Shown here in pieces: positions 22,301-32,700 of a stretch of 52,696 nucleotides of DNA. Location of the stretch: NCBI GenBank assembly GCA_029339195.1, contig JAPTJF010000437.1, positions 1 to 52,696 of the forward strand. Direction: 5' to 3'. Below the pieces are notes generated by a model, which saw nothing but the letters and a program-made list of their open reading frames with translations, did no database searches and was not told the origin of the DNA. Positions within the stretch are counted from its first letter, which is position 1, and each line of letters opens with the position of its first letter. Source of the stretch: Micractinium sp. NFX-FRZ (taxonomy: Eukaryota; Chlorophyta; Trebouxiophyceae; Chlorellales; Chlorellaceae). Made by a program: the position numbers and the translations under genes.

Positions 22301-24796
22301 CCAAAACTAGACCGCGTACCCAACAGCAGCGCCCCACCCACCTGCAGGGCCGCCAGCTTCTGGGCAGCTGCCACATCGTGTTTGGTGTGTTCATACTCAC
22401 GCCCTCTCAAATGAAACCAACCCTCTCCCAACCACTGCAGACACCCGCGGTACCGCACCTGCAGGGCGGCCAGGTTCTGGGCAGCTGCCACGTAGTTTTT
22501 GTTGCGGTAATCGTGCCAGTAGAACTGCACCAAGTCCAGGCTCTCCATGCCCAGCCGCTGCCGACTGGCGTCAATGCCCTGCGGGGGGTGGGTTGACAGG
22601 TTGGGTCGGGGAAGTGAGAGGGGTTTTGGATTGAGGGTGGGAGGGGGTCAGGCACAGCCGCTGCCCGTTCAGAGCCGCTGCTGGTTTGCACGGTTTGCAT
22701 GGCTTGCACGGGGCCGGGACAGGGGAGCCCGGGGGGGATGGGAGGGAGGCGGGGGCGGCGCATGAGCTGAGAAGTCCTGTGCCAAAAGGAAGAGAGATGA
22801 TGAGACGTTCGGTGAGGCAGGGAGCGGCGGGCGCCACTGCCTGCAGCCCTCCTCGGCACACAGCTCTGCCTCACAACCCCTCCGCCCCGCCAACCAGACC
22901 TGATGTAATACAACCTGATCCAACCAAATCCCACCCTGCCCACGAAGCAGCAGCCCCAGCCGCCTGCCCAGGGCCTGGTCTCGCTGTGCATGCTGCGCAC
23001 GCTGCATGGACCCGCCAGCAGGATGCGCTCCGTGTATCACCCGGGCACCCGCCCCAGCCACCCCCTCCCACCTGCTCCACGAATCGCGCCTCCTTGGCCT
23101 GGTTCATAGAGTCGCCAAAGCAGCAGAACTTGGTGAGCACCTGGTGCAGGGGAAGAAGAAGGCCGGGGTGGCATGCACGCACGTGACACTACAATACACC
23201 ACTTTGGACGTAGTGAGGAGGAGGGGAAGGGCAGACAAGAGGGGTCATGGGGCGGCAAGGCATCGGGGTGGCGGAAGGCACATGGGGGCTGTGTCACAGC
23301 AGTCACAGCAGTCACTGCAGGCACAGCAGTCCACAAGTTGGGGAACGCGTGTCGGGGGCGGGACAGGGATCGGGGAGGCGCCTTGGCATGGGGGCCGCAC
23401 CCATGGGGCGTACAATGCCGCTGGCAGCGCCCCGCTGCGCCTGCAGACGCCAGATCAGCTGAGCAAGGCAAGACCATGTGTGTCCAAACGTCCGCTGCCA
23501 CGTCCGGCTCCTCTGCCTGCGACCTGAGCTGAAAGGCACCATGCAAAGCGCACCCACCCACCCACCCACCCACCCACCCACCCAAGGCGCCCACCGAAAC
23601 CCACGCGCACCCACCTGCACGTTTGGCTTCTCGGCCGGGTGGGAGGCCAGGTAGCGTCCGATGAGGGACTCTGAGGCTCCGTAGATGTCGGCTGCAGGTC
23701 ACAAGGTGAAGGCACGGGAAGGGGAAGGGGCACACGGCAGGTGAGTGTGTGGCGGCGACCCGCGCCACATCGCCGCCGCCCTCGATGTGAAAAGCCGTAA
23801 CGACTAGACTACAGACTTGTTGACTAGCCGCCGCCCTCGACTGCTGCCCTTCACCGCGCACTGGGGTGACGCGCACCCTCCCTAGATTGATAGGCAAAAA
23901 GGATTGCAGCGGATCCCCCTGCCCATCCAGGCATCCACCTGTGTCGAATGTGGTGATGCCCGCCCCCACAAAGACTTGGAAGTCGTCCACCGCTGCCTGG
24001 CCCGAGGTGCGGTCGGTAGCGCGCTCGCCCACGTGGCCACCGCTCAGCTGCCAGCAGCCCTGCGGTGGCAGTGCCCAGGGCAGAGGGGCATGCGGCGGTG
24101 AGGAGTGAGAGTTTTGAACCCGAACAGGAGGTGCAGGGGGGTGTGGGAATGGCTGCTGGCACGGCCACTGCTGCACCACGTGCCTGCAGCCATGCCCCCA
24201 GCGTGCATGGTGTCCTGTCTGGCCTGGCCTGGCAGCAGCAAGCCGCAGCCGACTGCCCTGGCCAGCCACCCAGCTGCCCTGGTGCATGCCGGGGAGGCAG
24301 GCTCAGGGGAACCGCTGCATCGAAATGTGGCGGAACCGCTGCATCAAGATGTGGCCACCCACTCAATCCACACCACCATCTGCACACCCTTTCAGCCACG
24401 GCAGGCGGCAGCAGGCAGGCAATCAACAAATGCATCTCCAGTGCTTGCCTTCACGACACGGCTAATCTCAAGGCCCGGTGCCAGCTCCGCACGGGGGATG
24501 GCCGAGGATTTGGGGGCCGCTGTTGGGGACACGTTCATGCCCTCTGCCACCGTGGCAACCTCCATTGGCTGAGGGCCGCCCTCTCCGGGTGCTGCCGCCA
24601 TGGCTGGCCGTGCGCCCGCCCCGCCTGCCGCCGCCGCTACAACCCCGCCCGCAGCGGTGAGGAGCGCGCGCCTGGTGGGGGCTGCTGGGCTGCCGCGATC
24701 ACCGGCCGATGCCGCGAAGACCTGCCGACGGGGGAGGGCCACGCGCCGGTTGACTGGCTGGGAGAGCAAGCACCGACAGGAAGTGGCAGTGACCAT
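19340..24796 (-). CDS. Aldo-keto reductase, probably plastid-targeted
   Basis: Twelve exons, 428 aa: 24796-24449, 24059-23939, 23691-23615, 23140-23072, 22578-22459, 21952-21857, 21532-21453, 21047-20988, 20608-20533, 20081-19992, 19807-19726, 19407-19340. The first intron uses a GC donor (GCAAGC). The first 70 residues are rich in Arg, Ala and Ser and resemble a plastid transit peptide with a possible lumen-type hydrophobic stretch (R-R-A-L-L-T-A-A-G-G-V-V). The barrel follows: G-C-W-Q-L-S-G-G, then the catalytic tetrad Asp and Tyr in F-D-T-A-D-I-Y-G, Lys in V-L-T-K-F, His in F-Y-W-H-D-Y; then H-V-G-A-T-N-F-D, Q-Y-S-L-L-D-R-R-P and I-I-V-G-A-R-N near the cofactor phosphate. NADPH-dependent reduction of a carbonyl is expected; the substrate is unknown. 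The layout resembles the plant NAD(P)-linked oxidoreductase of the At2g27680 type. Introns contain many copies of exon borders. Confidence 0.92.
21326..21353 (-). repeat. Intronic copy of a reductase exon end
   Basis: It repeats the 3' end and donor of exon 21532-21453 (K-L-L-P, then GTGAGTGGC) about 115 nt further downstream, with the GTGAGTGGC donor intact. Confidence 0.65.
21581..21619 (-). repeat. Intronic copy of a reductase exon start
   Basis: It copies the acceptor and first codons (V-Q-Y-S-L-L-D becomes V-R-Y-C-L-L-D) of exon 21532-21453 about 70 nt upstream of the real acceptor. Confidence 0.65.
21709..21775 (-). repeat. Intronic copy of a reductase exon end
   Basis: About 60 nt repeat the end of exon 21952-21857 (Q-E-M-V-D-G-G-V-A-I-A-N-N-Q and the GTG donor) roughly 140 nt downstream. 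The copy retains codons for V-D-G-A and I-A-N-N-Q and a GTGGGC donor. Confidence 0.7.
22209..22376 (-). repeat. Two intronic copies of a reductase exon end
   Basis: Segments 22335-22376 and 22209-22250 repeat the end of exon 22578-22459 (V-A-A-A-Q-N-L-A-A-L-Q plus donor). Spacing is close to 120 nt each. The copies read V-A-A-A-Q-K-L-A-A-L-Q and V-A-A-A-Q-N-L-A-A-L-Q and both keep a GTGGGTGG donor, better than the real GTGCGG. Confidence 0.75.
23549..23584. repeat. CCCA microsatellite
   Basis: About nine copies of a 4-nt unit (CCCA on the plus strand) lie in the intron 30 nt downstream of the reductase exon ending at 23615. Confidence 0.85.
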
Positions 24797-25134
24797 CAGA
24801 AGAGCGCTCCTCAGCTTCTTTGATGGTGTCGATCGCGGTGGATTGGGCCTGGGGGGCGGTCTGCGGGAGAAATGGTGAAGCCTCGCTCTCCTTGTTGCCA
24901 CGGCAGCATGAGCAGCAGCTCGGCCCAGTCCAGAGAACAGACGCCCGATTGTCAATCTAAGATCTAGGATACCTGCCAACATCCATCGACTGGCTGGAGA
25001 CCTGCGCCTGCCGTTTTCGCAGCGGCCGCTTCCAAGTTGCTCCTTCCAGCTTTTGCGTCCTTGGAGCTGCACAGTTGAAACATAAGCGCCACCGCTAGCC
25101 GATTGTGTGGGTGGGCGGCGCCCTTGCGGCACAC
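24797..25134. promoter_or_regulatory. Divergent promoter region, reductase and NYN genes
   Basis: The 338 bases between two divergent start codons contain no gene and must carry both promoters and 5' untranslated regions. No TATA box stands out. Confidence 0.5.
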
Positions 25135-28100
25135 ATGCTCCCGCTGGCGGCGGCGGCAGCACCGGCAGGCGGCGCCGCCAGCTGCCTGGTGCGGCAGCGT
25201 GCCACGCTGCCCCTGCAGCAGCAATCGCGGCAGCAGCGCTGGCGGCGAAGACAGCTGGTATTGGAGGTGATAGCCAGGGACGGCAAGAAGCGTCGCAAGC
25301 CGCAGGCACGGGACAGCGCGGGCAGCGTGAGCGGCAGTGGCAGCTTCAGTGAAGAGGTGAGGCCCCTGCCGCTTGCAGCCCGCTGCCTGCTGCTGCCCCC
25401 TGCCTGCACTTTGCTGCTGCCAGGCATGTTCTGTGCCCAGCATTCAACCCTGTTTGACCGCAGTTATGCCATGTACACATCCGCTGTCGAGGGTTGCATG
25501 CGCGTGCCACAGCGTGCCGCACCCTGTGCCTTCTGCCCTCCCCTCGCCCGCCGCACACACGCGCACCCCGCCACCCACCTCTGCCCGGTGCTGCCCACTC
25601 CCCGCCCCGTGCCGCAGGAGCCCGTGCGCCGTGCCTCCCCGCCTCCTCGCCGAGTGGACCCCTCAGTCAACATTTCCGTCAGGCGCCAAATCTTTTACGC
25701 CAAGCTCAACAAAGAGTATGACCGGGTCCTGGTGAGGCAGCAGGGATGACCGGGTCCTGGAGTGGCAGCAGGGATGACTGGTGAGGCAGCAGGGCTGACT
25801 GGTGAGGCAGCAGGGACTGGTGGTGAAGCAGCAGGGCTGACTGGTGAGGCAGCAGTTATGACTGCTGGTATGGCAGCAGGGACTGGTGGTGTGGCAGCAG
25901 GGCTGACTGGTGGTGTGGCGGTTGTGCAGTGGCGGTCGTGGTGGGGCTGCAGCACGCTGGGGCAGCAGGCGGCGACCTGTTTCATGCCAACTCTGGTCAG
26001 CACACTCCGACGGTGCGAGACTGGAGGGAGGGTGTGGCACGCACCCCGGGCGAACGGCGGCACGCTGTCTCCAACCCTGGGGCGCAACAGGGATGCTCAC
26101 GTACAGTATGGTGTGAGTGCATTGCTGGCAGGCAGGCTCGGTTGGCCCGCCTGCCTCGAACACACCGTCCTCCCCGCCGCCTGCTGCGCCCCTCGTGCTT
26201 TGCAGAGCGGCGGCTTCAAGCACAAGGCCCAGGTGCCCCAGGCCTTCAGGAAGGACACACAAGACCCGGAAGAGTACCGCAGGTGGGGACAGCTGTCCTC
26301 TTGTTTGATAGGTTCTGATGTAATTCGGTGCTTGAAGGGTGAAGGCTACAGGTGTTTAGGAAGGACTGGCAACACCCCGAGGGCAGAGCAGGTTCAGGGA
26401 GCTTGTTACCCGGTTTTCAACACGAACATCATTGTGCATCCTGGCCTGCGAAACTGAGCCTCGTGTGTACTGTACTGCACTGTACCGCAGGGCGCGTGAG
26501 GAGCGGGAGCGCCTGGCTGCCGAGGCGGCCCGCCAGAAGAGCGAGCTGCTCACGCTGCAGTCCATGTTCCGCACGGCGCTCACGGGGCCGGGGGAGCAGC
26601 CCACGGGGGTGACGCTGGTGGACGGGTACAACCTGCTGTACAAGGTGGGGCACTGGGTGCCTGTTGCATTCTGATCAGTGGGGTGACGCTGGTGGATGGG
26701 CACAACCTGCTGCACAAGGTGTGGGGCAATTCTGGGTTTGGTTGCATGCCATCCCTGACACATCAGAGGAGCAGCTGCTGGATGGGTGCATCTCCCCCTA
26801 CCAAGAAGTGGACGTGTGCTGTGCTGTGCTGCGCCATGTGGTGGACTCGGGGGCCCCACCCACCTGCCCCGCCTTTATTTCAAGCATGGTTTACTGTGCC
26901 CCCCCCCCCCTACCCCCACCCCACCCACCCCAATACCCGCCCTGACCTGCAGTGGCGCCTCACCAACTACCGAGTGGCGGAGCTGATGGCAGAGAAGGCG
27001 GCAGACCCGGGGAGCAACGCGTTGGAGGAGGCACGGCAGTACCTGCTGCGGGAGCTGGACGTGTATAGGTGGGTGCTGTAGGGTTGTTCTTGTTTTGGCA
27101 GCTTCTTTGCCTGAGAATGCTGCCGCGCATGCCGCGCAAGCTGGTTGCTCTCAGAACGGAAGCGCCCAGGGTTTGCGATGCTGCGGGGTTCAGGAGAAGG
27201 GGTGGGGAGCGATGCACTGGCGGCATCAGCGCAGCACCTGCTGCGGGGACTGGACATGTTCAGGTGTGTACAGACGTGTGTTTACTGTGTCGCCGGGGGG
27301 TGGAAAGGAAGGAAAGAAAGTGCCTGCCTTTACCAGGCGTGGCCGTTTTCCTCCCCTTTTCCAAAATTCCGTCGGTACCCCATGCCTATGCCTCGCTGCA
27401 GCAACTCTGAGGGCATGTTTGTCCACGTGGTGTTCGACGCCATGGGGCGCGGCTTCGACTCGCAGCACAACAAGTGGGGCATGATTGGTGAGCGCCGCTG
27501 GAGGGAGGGAGGGAGGGAGGGAGGGAGGGAGGGAGGGAGGGAGGGAGGGAGGGGCGCCCAGAGGGGCTGACGGCGCTGTCCCAGCTGCCTGCACTGCCCC
27601 CAAAACTGACCTGCCACCTCACTCACCCACCCCACCCTGCCTCACCCAGCCCCGCCCTGCTTGCCTTCCCCCGGCTCCGCACGCGCCTCTTCCTGCGTCC
27701 TCCCCACACCCTTTCCCACCCTGCCCTCTTCGCCTGCGCCCCACACCCCTCCCTGTCCTCCCGCTCAGTCATCCAGGAGTATAGCGCGCTACGCTGGCCG
27801 CACAGAGGCTGCCAGCTTCATCAGGAGGCCCGCCTGCCTGCCTGGCCTGCCACTGTCACGTCACTCCATCCCGCTTTGCTTTCCCCCCGCCCCTCTCTCT
27901 TGCTTTGCAGTGAGCTACACCGGGCGCATGGAGGCTGACAGCTTCATCATGAAGCAGGCACAGGAGTACATCTCACAGGGGGTCTCCAAGGCACGTGCTC
28001 CACAGCTCCTGTGCTGCCTGTGCTGGCCCTGCTGCCTGTGTGTACTGTGCTGCCTGTGTTTGCTGCACTGTGCGCGTTGCCGTCTGTGCTGCGTAGCGCC

Positions 28101-29060
28101 AGGACCAAGCTGTGCCTGGGTGTGCAGGAGGGCATCGTAACTGTGCGGGCATGGCGTGCTCTGAATGGACCCGCCTGCTGTGCCCTGCTTTGGCCACTCC
28201 ACCCTGCTGCTTTGATCGTGCTGTGCCCCGCTGTGGTCGTGCTGTGCAGGTGTGCATCGTCACCGATGACATGGAGATCACCGAGCTGGGGTCGAGTGTG
28301 GAGTACAAGCACCCCGGGCGCCAGGCTGTCTGCTCATCCTCCTGCGGGGCGCTGCTCAAGGTGTGTTGCGGGGCCAGGGCCAAGGCCAGGGGGTGCCAGG
28401 AGGTGGGATGAGCTGGCATGCGAAACGGATGCACCCGGGGCGCAACAGGGGCTTTGGGAGGCTGGCCTGCCAGGCTGTCTCCTCACCCTGCTGTGCTGCG
28501 CTGCGCAAGACTTGGGTGGCTATGAATTACGAGCGGGGGCAGGAGCGGTGCTGCAGGCCAGCCCGCCTCACCATGACGGTTCTACACGCCGTATCATCTT
28601 ACATGTAAAGTGGGCCCCCGCTCCCCTGCCTGCAGCTGCTGGACGCAGCAGCAAGCAGACCAGGAGCCATTGAATTTTGACTTTTGAATTTTGTCAAAGA
28701 GAACCACGATTGGCCCCCTCCCCCTGCCTGCAGCTGGTGGATGCGAGCCAAAAGAAGATGCAGGACCTCCTGCAGCGGGGCGGCCTGCGGCTGCTGCGCA
28801 ACCCGCTGTCGGCAACCGCGCGTACCAAGCCTGAGGCCAAGGCGCAGAGCACGCTGGGCGGGCTGGCGGGGCTGCGCGGGCTGCGCAACAGCATGGTGCA
28901 GCAGGAGACGCAGGCGGCGCGGGAGGCGGGGCGGCGCGCAAAGGAGGCGCGGCAGCGGGCGAGGGAGGAGCAGCAGCAGCAGGCACAGCAGCAGCAGCAG
29001 GCACGGCAGCAGCAGCACCAGCAGCAGCACCAGCACCAGCAGCATGAGGAGGTGGGATAG
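25135..29060 (+). CDS. YacP/Rae1-like NYN-domain ribonuclease
   Basis: Nine exons, 428 aa: 25135-25356, 25618-25731, 26206-26282, 26491-26644, 26953-27068, 27402-27487, 27911-27990, 28250-28360, 28734-29060. The seventh intron begins with GC. The N-terminus (about 60 residues, Ala/Arg/Gln-rich, no acidic residues early) looks like a plastid transit peptide. A charged helix (A-R-E-E-R-E-R-L-A-A-E-A-A-R) precedes the NYN domain, which shows the acidic metal-binding positions: L-V-D-G-Y-N-L-L, H-V-V-F-D-A, M-E-A-D-S-F-I and I-V-T-D-D-M-E. Bacterial YacP (Rae1) is a ribosome-associated endoribonuclease that cleaves mRNA in the ribosomal A site, so a plastid ribosome role is a reasonable inference. 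The C-terminus is a Gln/His-rich tail. The gene is divergent from the reductase. Its introns contain five visible exon-border copies. Confidence 0.88.
25731..25920 (+). repeat. Tandem copies of a 5' splice site (about 20-nt units)
   Basis: Starting at the donor of exon 25618-25731, the sequence CTGGTGAGGCAGCAGGG is repeated with small changes (GTGAAG, TATGGC, GTGTGG) at least eight times. Several repeats keep a GTGAGG donor, so the spliceosome sees a ladder of near-identical 5' splice sites about 20-25 nt apart. Confidence 0.75.
26675..26728 (+). repeat. Intronic copy of the NYN catalytic motif exon end
   Basis: It repeats the end of exon 26491-26644 (G-V-T-L-V-D-G-Y-N-L-L-Y-K becomes G-V-T-L-V-D-G-H-N-L-L-H-K) with an intact GTG donor, 70 nt downstream. 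Confidence 0.75.
27218..27268 (+). repeat. Intronic copy of an NYN exon end
   Basis: It repeats the end of exon 26953-27068 (R-Q-Y-L-L-R-E-L-D-V-Y-R becomes A-Q-H-L-L-R-G-L-D-M-F-R) with a GTGTGT donor, about 195 nt downstream. Confidence 0.7.
27501..27552. repeat. GGGA microsatellite
   Basis: About 13 tandem GGGA/GAGG units begin 13 nt after the donor of the sixth NYN exon. Confidence 0.9.
27772..27826 (+). repeat. Intronic copy of an NYN exon start
   Basis: It repeats the acceptor region and first codons of exon 27911-27990 (Y-T-G-R-M-E-A-D-S-F-I becomes Y-A-G-R-T-E-A-A-S-F-I) 130 nt upstream. The Asp of the active site is changed to Ala, so an isoform using it would be inactive. Confidence 0.7.
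28612..28650 (+). repeat. Intronic copy of the last NYN exon start
   Basis: It repeats the CCTGCCTGCAG acceptor and L-V-D-A-S codons of exon 28734-29060 (as L-L-D-A-A) about 100 nt upstream. Confidence 0.65.
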
Positions 29061-29748
29061 TTAGCGAGGGGTGGCAGAAGCGGCCGGGACTTGGGCCCTT
29101 GCCCCCCCCCACACGTTTGCTGGCTACAGCTGTCTTGTCGTGCACTCCCAGTCTACCATTATTATTTGATGCAGTTTTCCCCCGCAGCATCCACACTGTC
29201 CCTGAATGTCACCGTCTCTCTCCCGGCATTGCCTGCACAACACTGCGCCATTCCTCCCCTCCTGTTCTTGATTCTTATTGATCGTTGGACTGGTCATTTA
29301 ACAAGTGTATCTCACGCACCTCACTTGGATGCAACTTGCATCTCTGGTCGAAGCAGGGAAGGGCGGACGGTGGATCGGAAAATCGGAGGGAAGTGGGAGC
29401 GGAAGGAGAGGAAAGAGACAGACAACGCTGGAGGGAACAGGGGAGGGCAAGGCGTGCACAGGAAGGGAGACAGCGAGCACGGATGCAGTGACGGGTGGGT
29501 TGGTTTTGGTTGGCGGGGAAAATAGCCAAGTCTTCTCTGCCAAAAGGAACCACGCTGAAGGAATGGGAGGGTTCGGTCGGTTGGGTTGTTGGTACAGCGG
29601 CACAGGGGGGCGCAAGGGAATAATAAGGGGAGATCTTGTGATGGCAGGGGATGAGGCGTGTGTGTGGGCGGCAAGCAGGAGAGCAAGCTGAGGGAAGCGG
29701 ACCACAGTAACATTCGGGTGTTTGCCGGGCATGCATCCCCCCGCACAC
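29061..29748. other. Convergent 3' region of NYN and GTP cyclohydrolase II genes
   Basis: No coding sequence recognised, and I found no TGTAA on either strand near the stops. Purine-rich sequence lies at 29340-29450. Confidence 0.4.
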
Positions 29749-32700
29749 TCACGCGTCCAGGCTGCCTGCGCTAACGCTGCCAACGCTACCGCAGCTGCCA
29801 GGCGGCGGCGGGCTGTGGCTGCGCTCGGCACCTGCCTCGCTGCTGCTGCTGCTGCCGCCGCTCACGCTGCTGCTCACAATGGCGCTGCTGGCAGCCTCCA
29901 GGCCGTCTGGAAGGGGCACCGGCGCCTCAAGTGGGATACCCGCGCTGCTGGGCTCCCCCTGCACATTGTGCATGAAATGCAGAGAGGGGAGGGCAGTCAG
30001 AAGCCAGCAGCGCTGACGAGAGACGCAGGCGGCAGGCGAGTGTTGAGCACGCGCACACCCACGCCGGCGAGTGTTGAGCACGCCCACGCCGGCTGATGTG
30101 GCGGGAGGGCAGGCAGCCCCGCCCAGGTCGCACCACACGCATGAAGCTGAGCTGCCCACGCACCTCGTGGTCCCAGAAGCAGAACTGCCCCTCCAGAGGC
30201 TCCGGCTCCGGCTCGGGCTCCGGCTCTGCCTCCTCTGAATCGCTGTACATGTCTGGGTCAAGCAGGTGGCTCATGCGGCGGTGCTTGGAAGACAGGTAGC
30301 CGGCATTGTACTTCTGGGCGGGCACCTGCAGGCAGTACAGGTGGGGCGGTACAGTGTGGGAAGAGGGCCGGGTGGGCTGGACATGCCGCCTCCGGCTGCT
30401 GATCACTCGGCCCACCGCAGCCAACTCCCCTCGACACACATGTTCACAATGCGCCCGCAGGCGGGGATGGGTTGCCCCGCCAGCTCACTCACCCTTCTAC
30501 CGCTGTGGGCCCCAGCTCTCACCCCACACTGCCCTACCCCACCGAACTGACCACACCCCTGGCATGCGGTGCAATGCGTACACACATTTCACGCACAGTC
30601 CGCAGCCGCCGCGTGCACCCACCTGGCAAGGGATGCGCCCGCTGACGGGTATGCCCAGCCCCGCCATCTCCGTCATCTTGCGCGGGTTGTTGGTCATGAG
30701 GCGGATGGAGGGGATGCCCAGGTCTTGCAGGATGTGGGCCACGGCAGAGTACTCGCGGCAGTCGTCGGGCAGGCCCAGCGCGCGGTTGGCGTCCACAGTG
30801 TCGAGGCCCTTCTCCTGCAGGGGGGGCGAGGCGTGGGAGGGCGGATGCGGTGCAGGGGTGAGGTGAGGTTGCATGGGTCACACGGGTGAAGTGTGCTGGG
30901 TACGTGGAAATGAGGGGACAAGGAGAGTGTGCAGATGAGCGAGTAAAAAGCCTTCATGCGGTGCAAGTGCTGTTGGAGCATAGGGCTGGGGTCCAGATTG
31001 CAGCAACACAGCAGCACCCGCCCCGCCCCGATACACCCCAAACAGGCCTCAGCAGACTGTCGTGATTCTAACGCTCTTCAGCGGGCGGGCCGCGCTATGG
31101 GCTGCCCATCAGAGAGCTGGGTTAGATGTGAAGTCATCACCGGCCACAACGGTGTTGCTGGCTATGCAGTGAGCGCAGTGCACACGCGCCACCTCATGCA
31201 CCCCATGTCTCTGCCTCCTGCTGCAAGCCCCCCGCCCGCCGCAGACAGCAACTCATTACATATGCCTTCCCACCCCACGCTGGCCTCAGCAGACTGTCGT
31301 GATTCTAACGCTCTTCAGCGGGCGGCCGCGCTATGGGCAACCCATCAGAGAGCTGGGTTAGATGTGAAGTCATCACCGGCCGGGTGGTTTTGTGCAGACC
31401 ATGCAGGCACGCCGCCTTCTGCCAATGCTGCCCCAAATGCTGCCCCAATGCGACCCACACAACCCAACCAGGCCTCAGCAGACTGTCGTGATACTAACGC
31501 TCTTCAGCGGACCGCCGCGCTATGGGCTGCCCATCAGAGAGCTGGGTTAGATGTGAAGTCATCACCGGCCACAGCAATGGACACTCCCATGCAGCGTGTG
31601 CGCACCTGAGCAGCCCTGAGCGTGCACCCACCTCCAGAGAGGCATACTCTCACCTGCCCCTGCCTCCCAATCTCAGCAAAGTGCAAAAGAAGCACATGCA
31701 CCTTGGCCCACCTGCAGCGCGTAAGCGGCAATCTTGTTGGCCAGCCCGATGCCCCGCCCCTCCTGCTGCAGGTAGATGACGCAGCCGGGGGGCGCATCGC
31801 GGATGTACTCCATCGCAAGCTCCAGCTGCTCCCGGCAGTCGCACTTCAGCGAGCCCAGCACCTGCACACGACGAGGTGGTGACAGCAGGACAGGTGGGGT
31901 CGAATCGGGGTGAGGACGCATGGGCTCCGATACTGCAGACTCACTACGCCTGCTTGCGCGTGCAGGCGAGTTTGGGCACAGCAGGCCCACATTACAGCCC
32001 CGTGCTCGACACGCTCCATCTCTGCAGGTGGCGGGGCACTGCCATCGCCACAGGCTCATTCCACCCAGCCAGCAGTAGCACCCATGTCGCTGGTGAAGCA
32101 GTCAGCCCACCATAAAGTGGCGTATACCTCTGCCATGAACACTGGCCCAAGCTCCACCAGCAAGCACTGGAACCCACCTCGCTAGTGAAGCAGGCGTCGT
32201 GCACGCGCACGGGCACGTCGGCGCAGCCCTCGGGGCTGCCGCTGATGATGACAGACGGCTCAGTGTACGTCCGCCCACCATCCACCTGCAGCAGCAACCA
32301 ACGCAGGAAGACATGGCACACCTCAGGATGATGAGAGGGTGAAGTGTATCTGGGCGCTGTCGCATGCTTGCTGCAGGCCCTGCACACCGCGATGCCCTGC
32401 GCACCAGCCCATGCTGCCTGCACAGCCGCCCTTTACCCACGTACCGTGTGGCGGTAGCCACGCAGCCGGAATTTTCCCAGCTTGGTGGGAAGCAGGGTCT
32501 CAGCCACAAACTTGGTCCAGACTTGTGGGTGCTGCTGCGCCTCGCCTGACGCTGCCGCTGCTGCCACCGCCGCCGGAGGTGACCCCTGCTGCTGCTGCTG
32601 CTGCTCCAGCACGTCCACCCCCAGCTGCTGCGGCGTCCGGTGCGTTCCGTTGGCGTTGCCGCTGCCGCTCGAGCTGCCGCCGGCGCGACATAGAGCCACT

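Noticed and set aside
23037..24287. 416-codon minus-strand open frame
   Set aside because: It joins parts of reductase exons and introns in changing frames. Only 24059-23939 and 23140-23072 match the family, in phase with other exons and separated by good splice sites.
31045..31570. Regularly spaced ~100-nt repeats resembling a CRISPR array
   Set aside because: Units are too long and spacers uneven, and the locus is a eukaryotic intron. snoRNA structure accounts for them.
30956..31609. A plus-strand frame with three repeats of S-A-D-C-R-D-(S/T)-N-A-L-Q-R, looking like a repeat protein
   Set aside because: The repeats are explained better by the three minus-strand box C/D snoRNAs: boxes, stem and guides are conserved while the peptide frame changes between copies (the second half of repeat one is in another frame).
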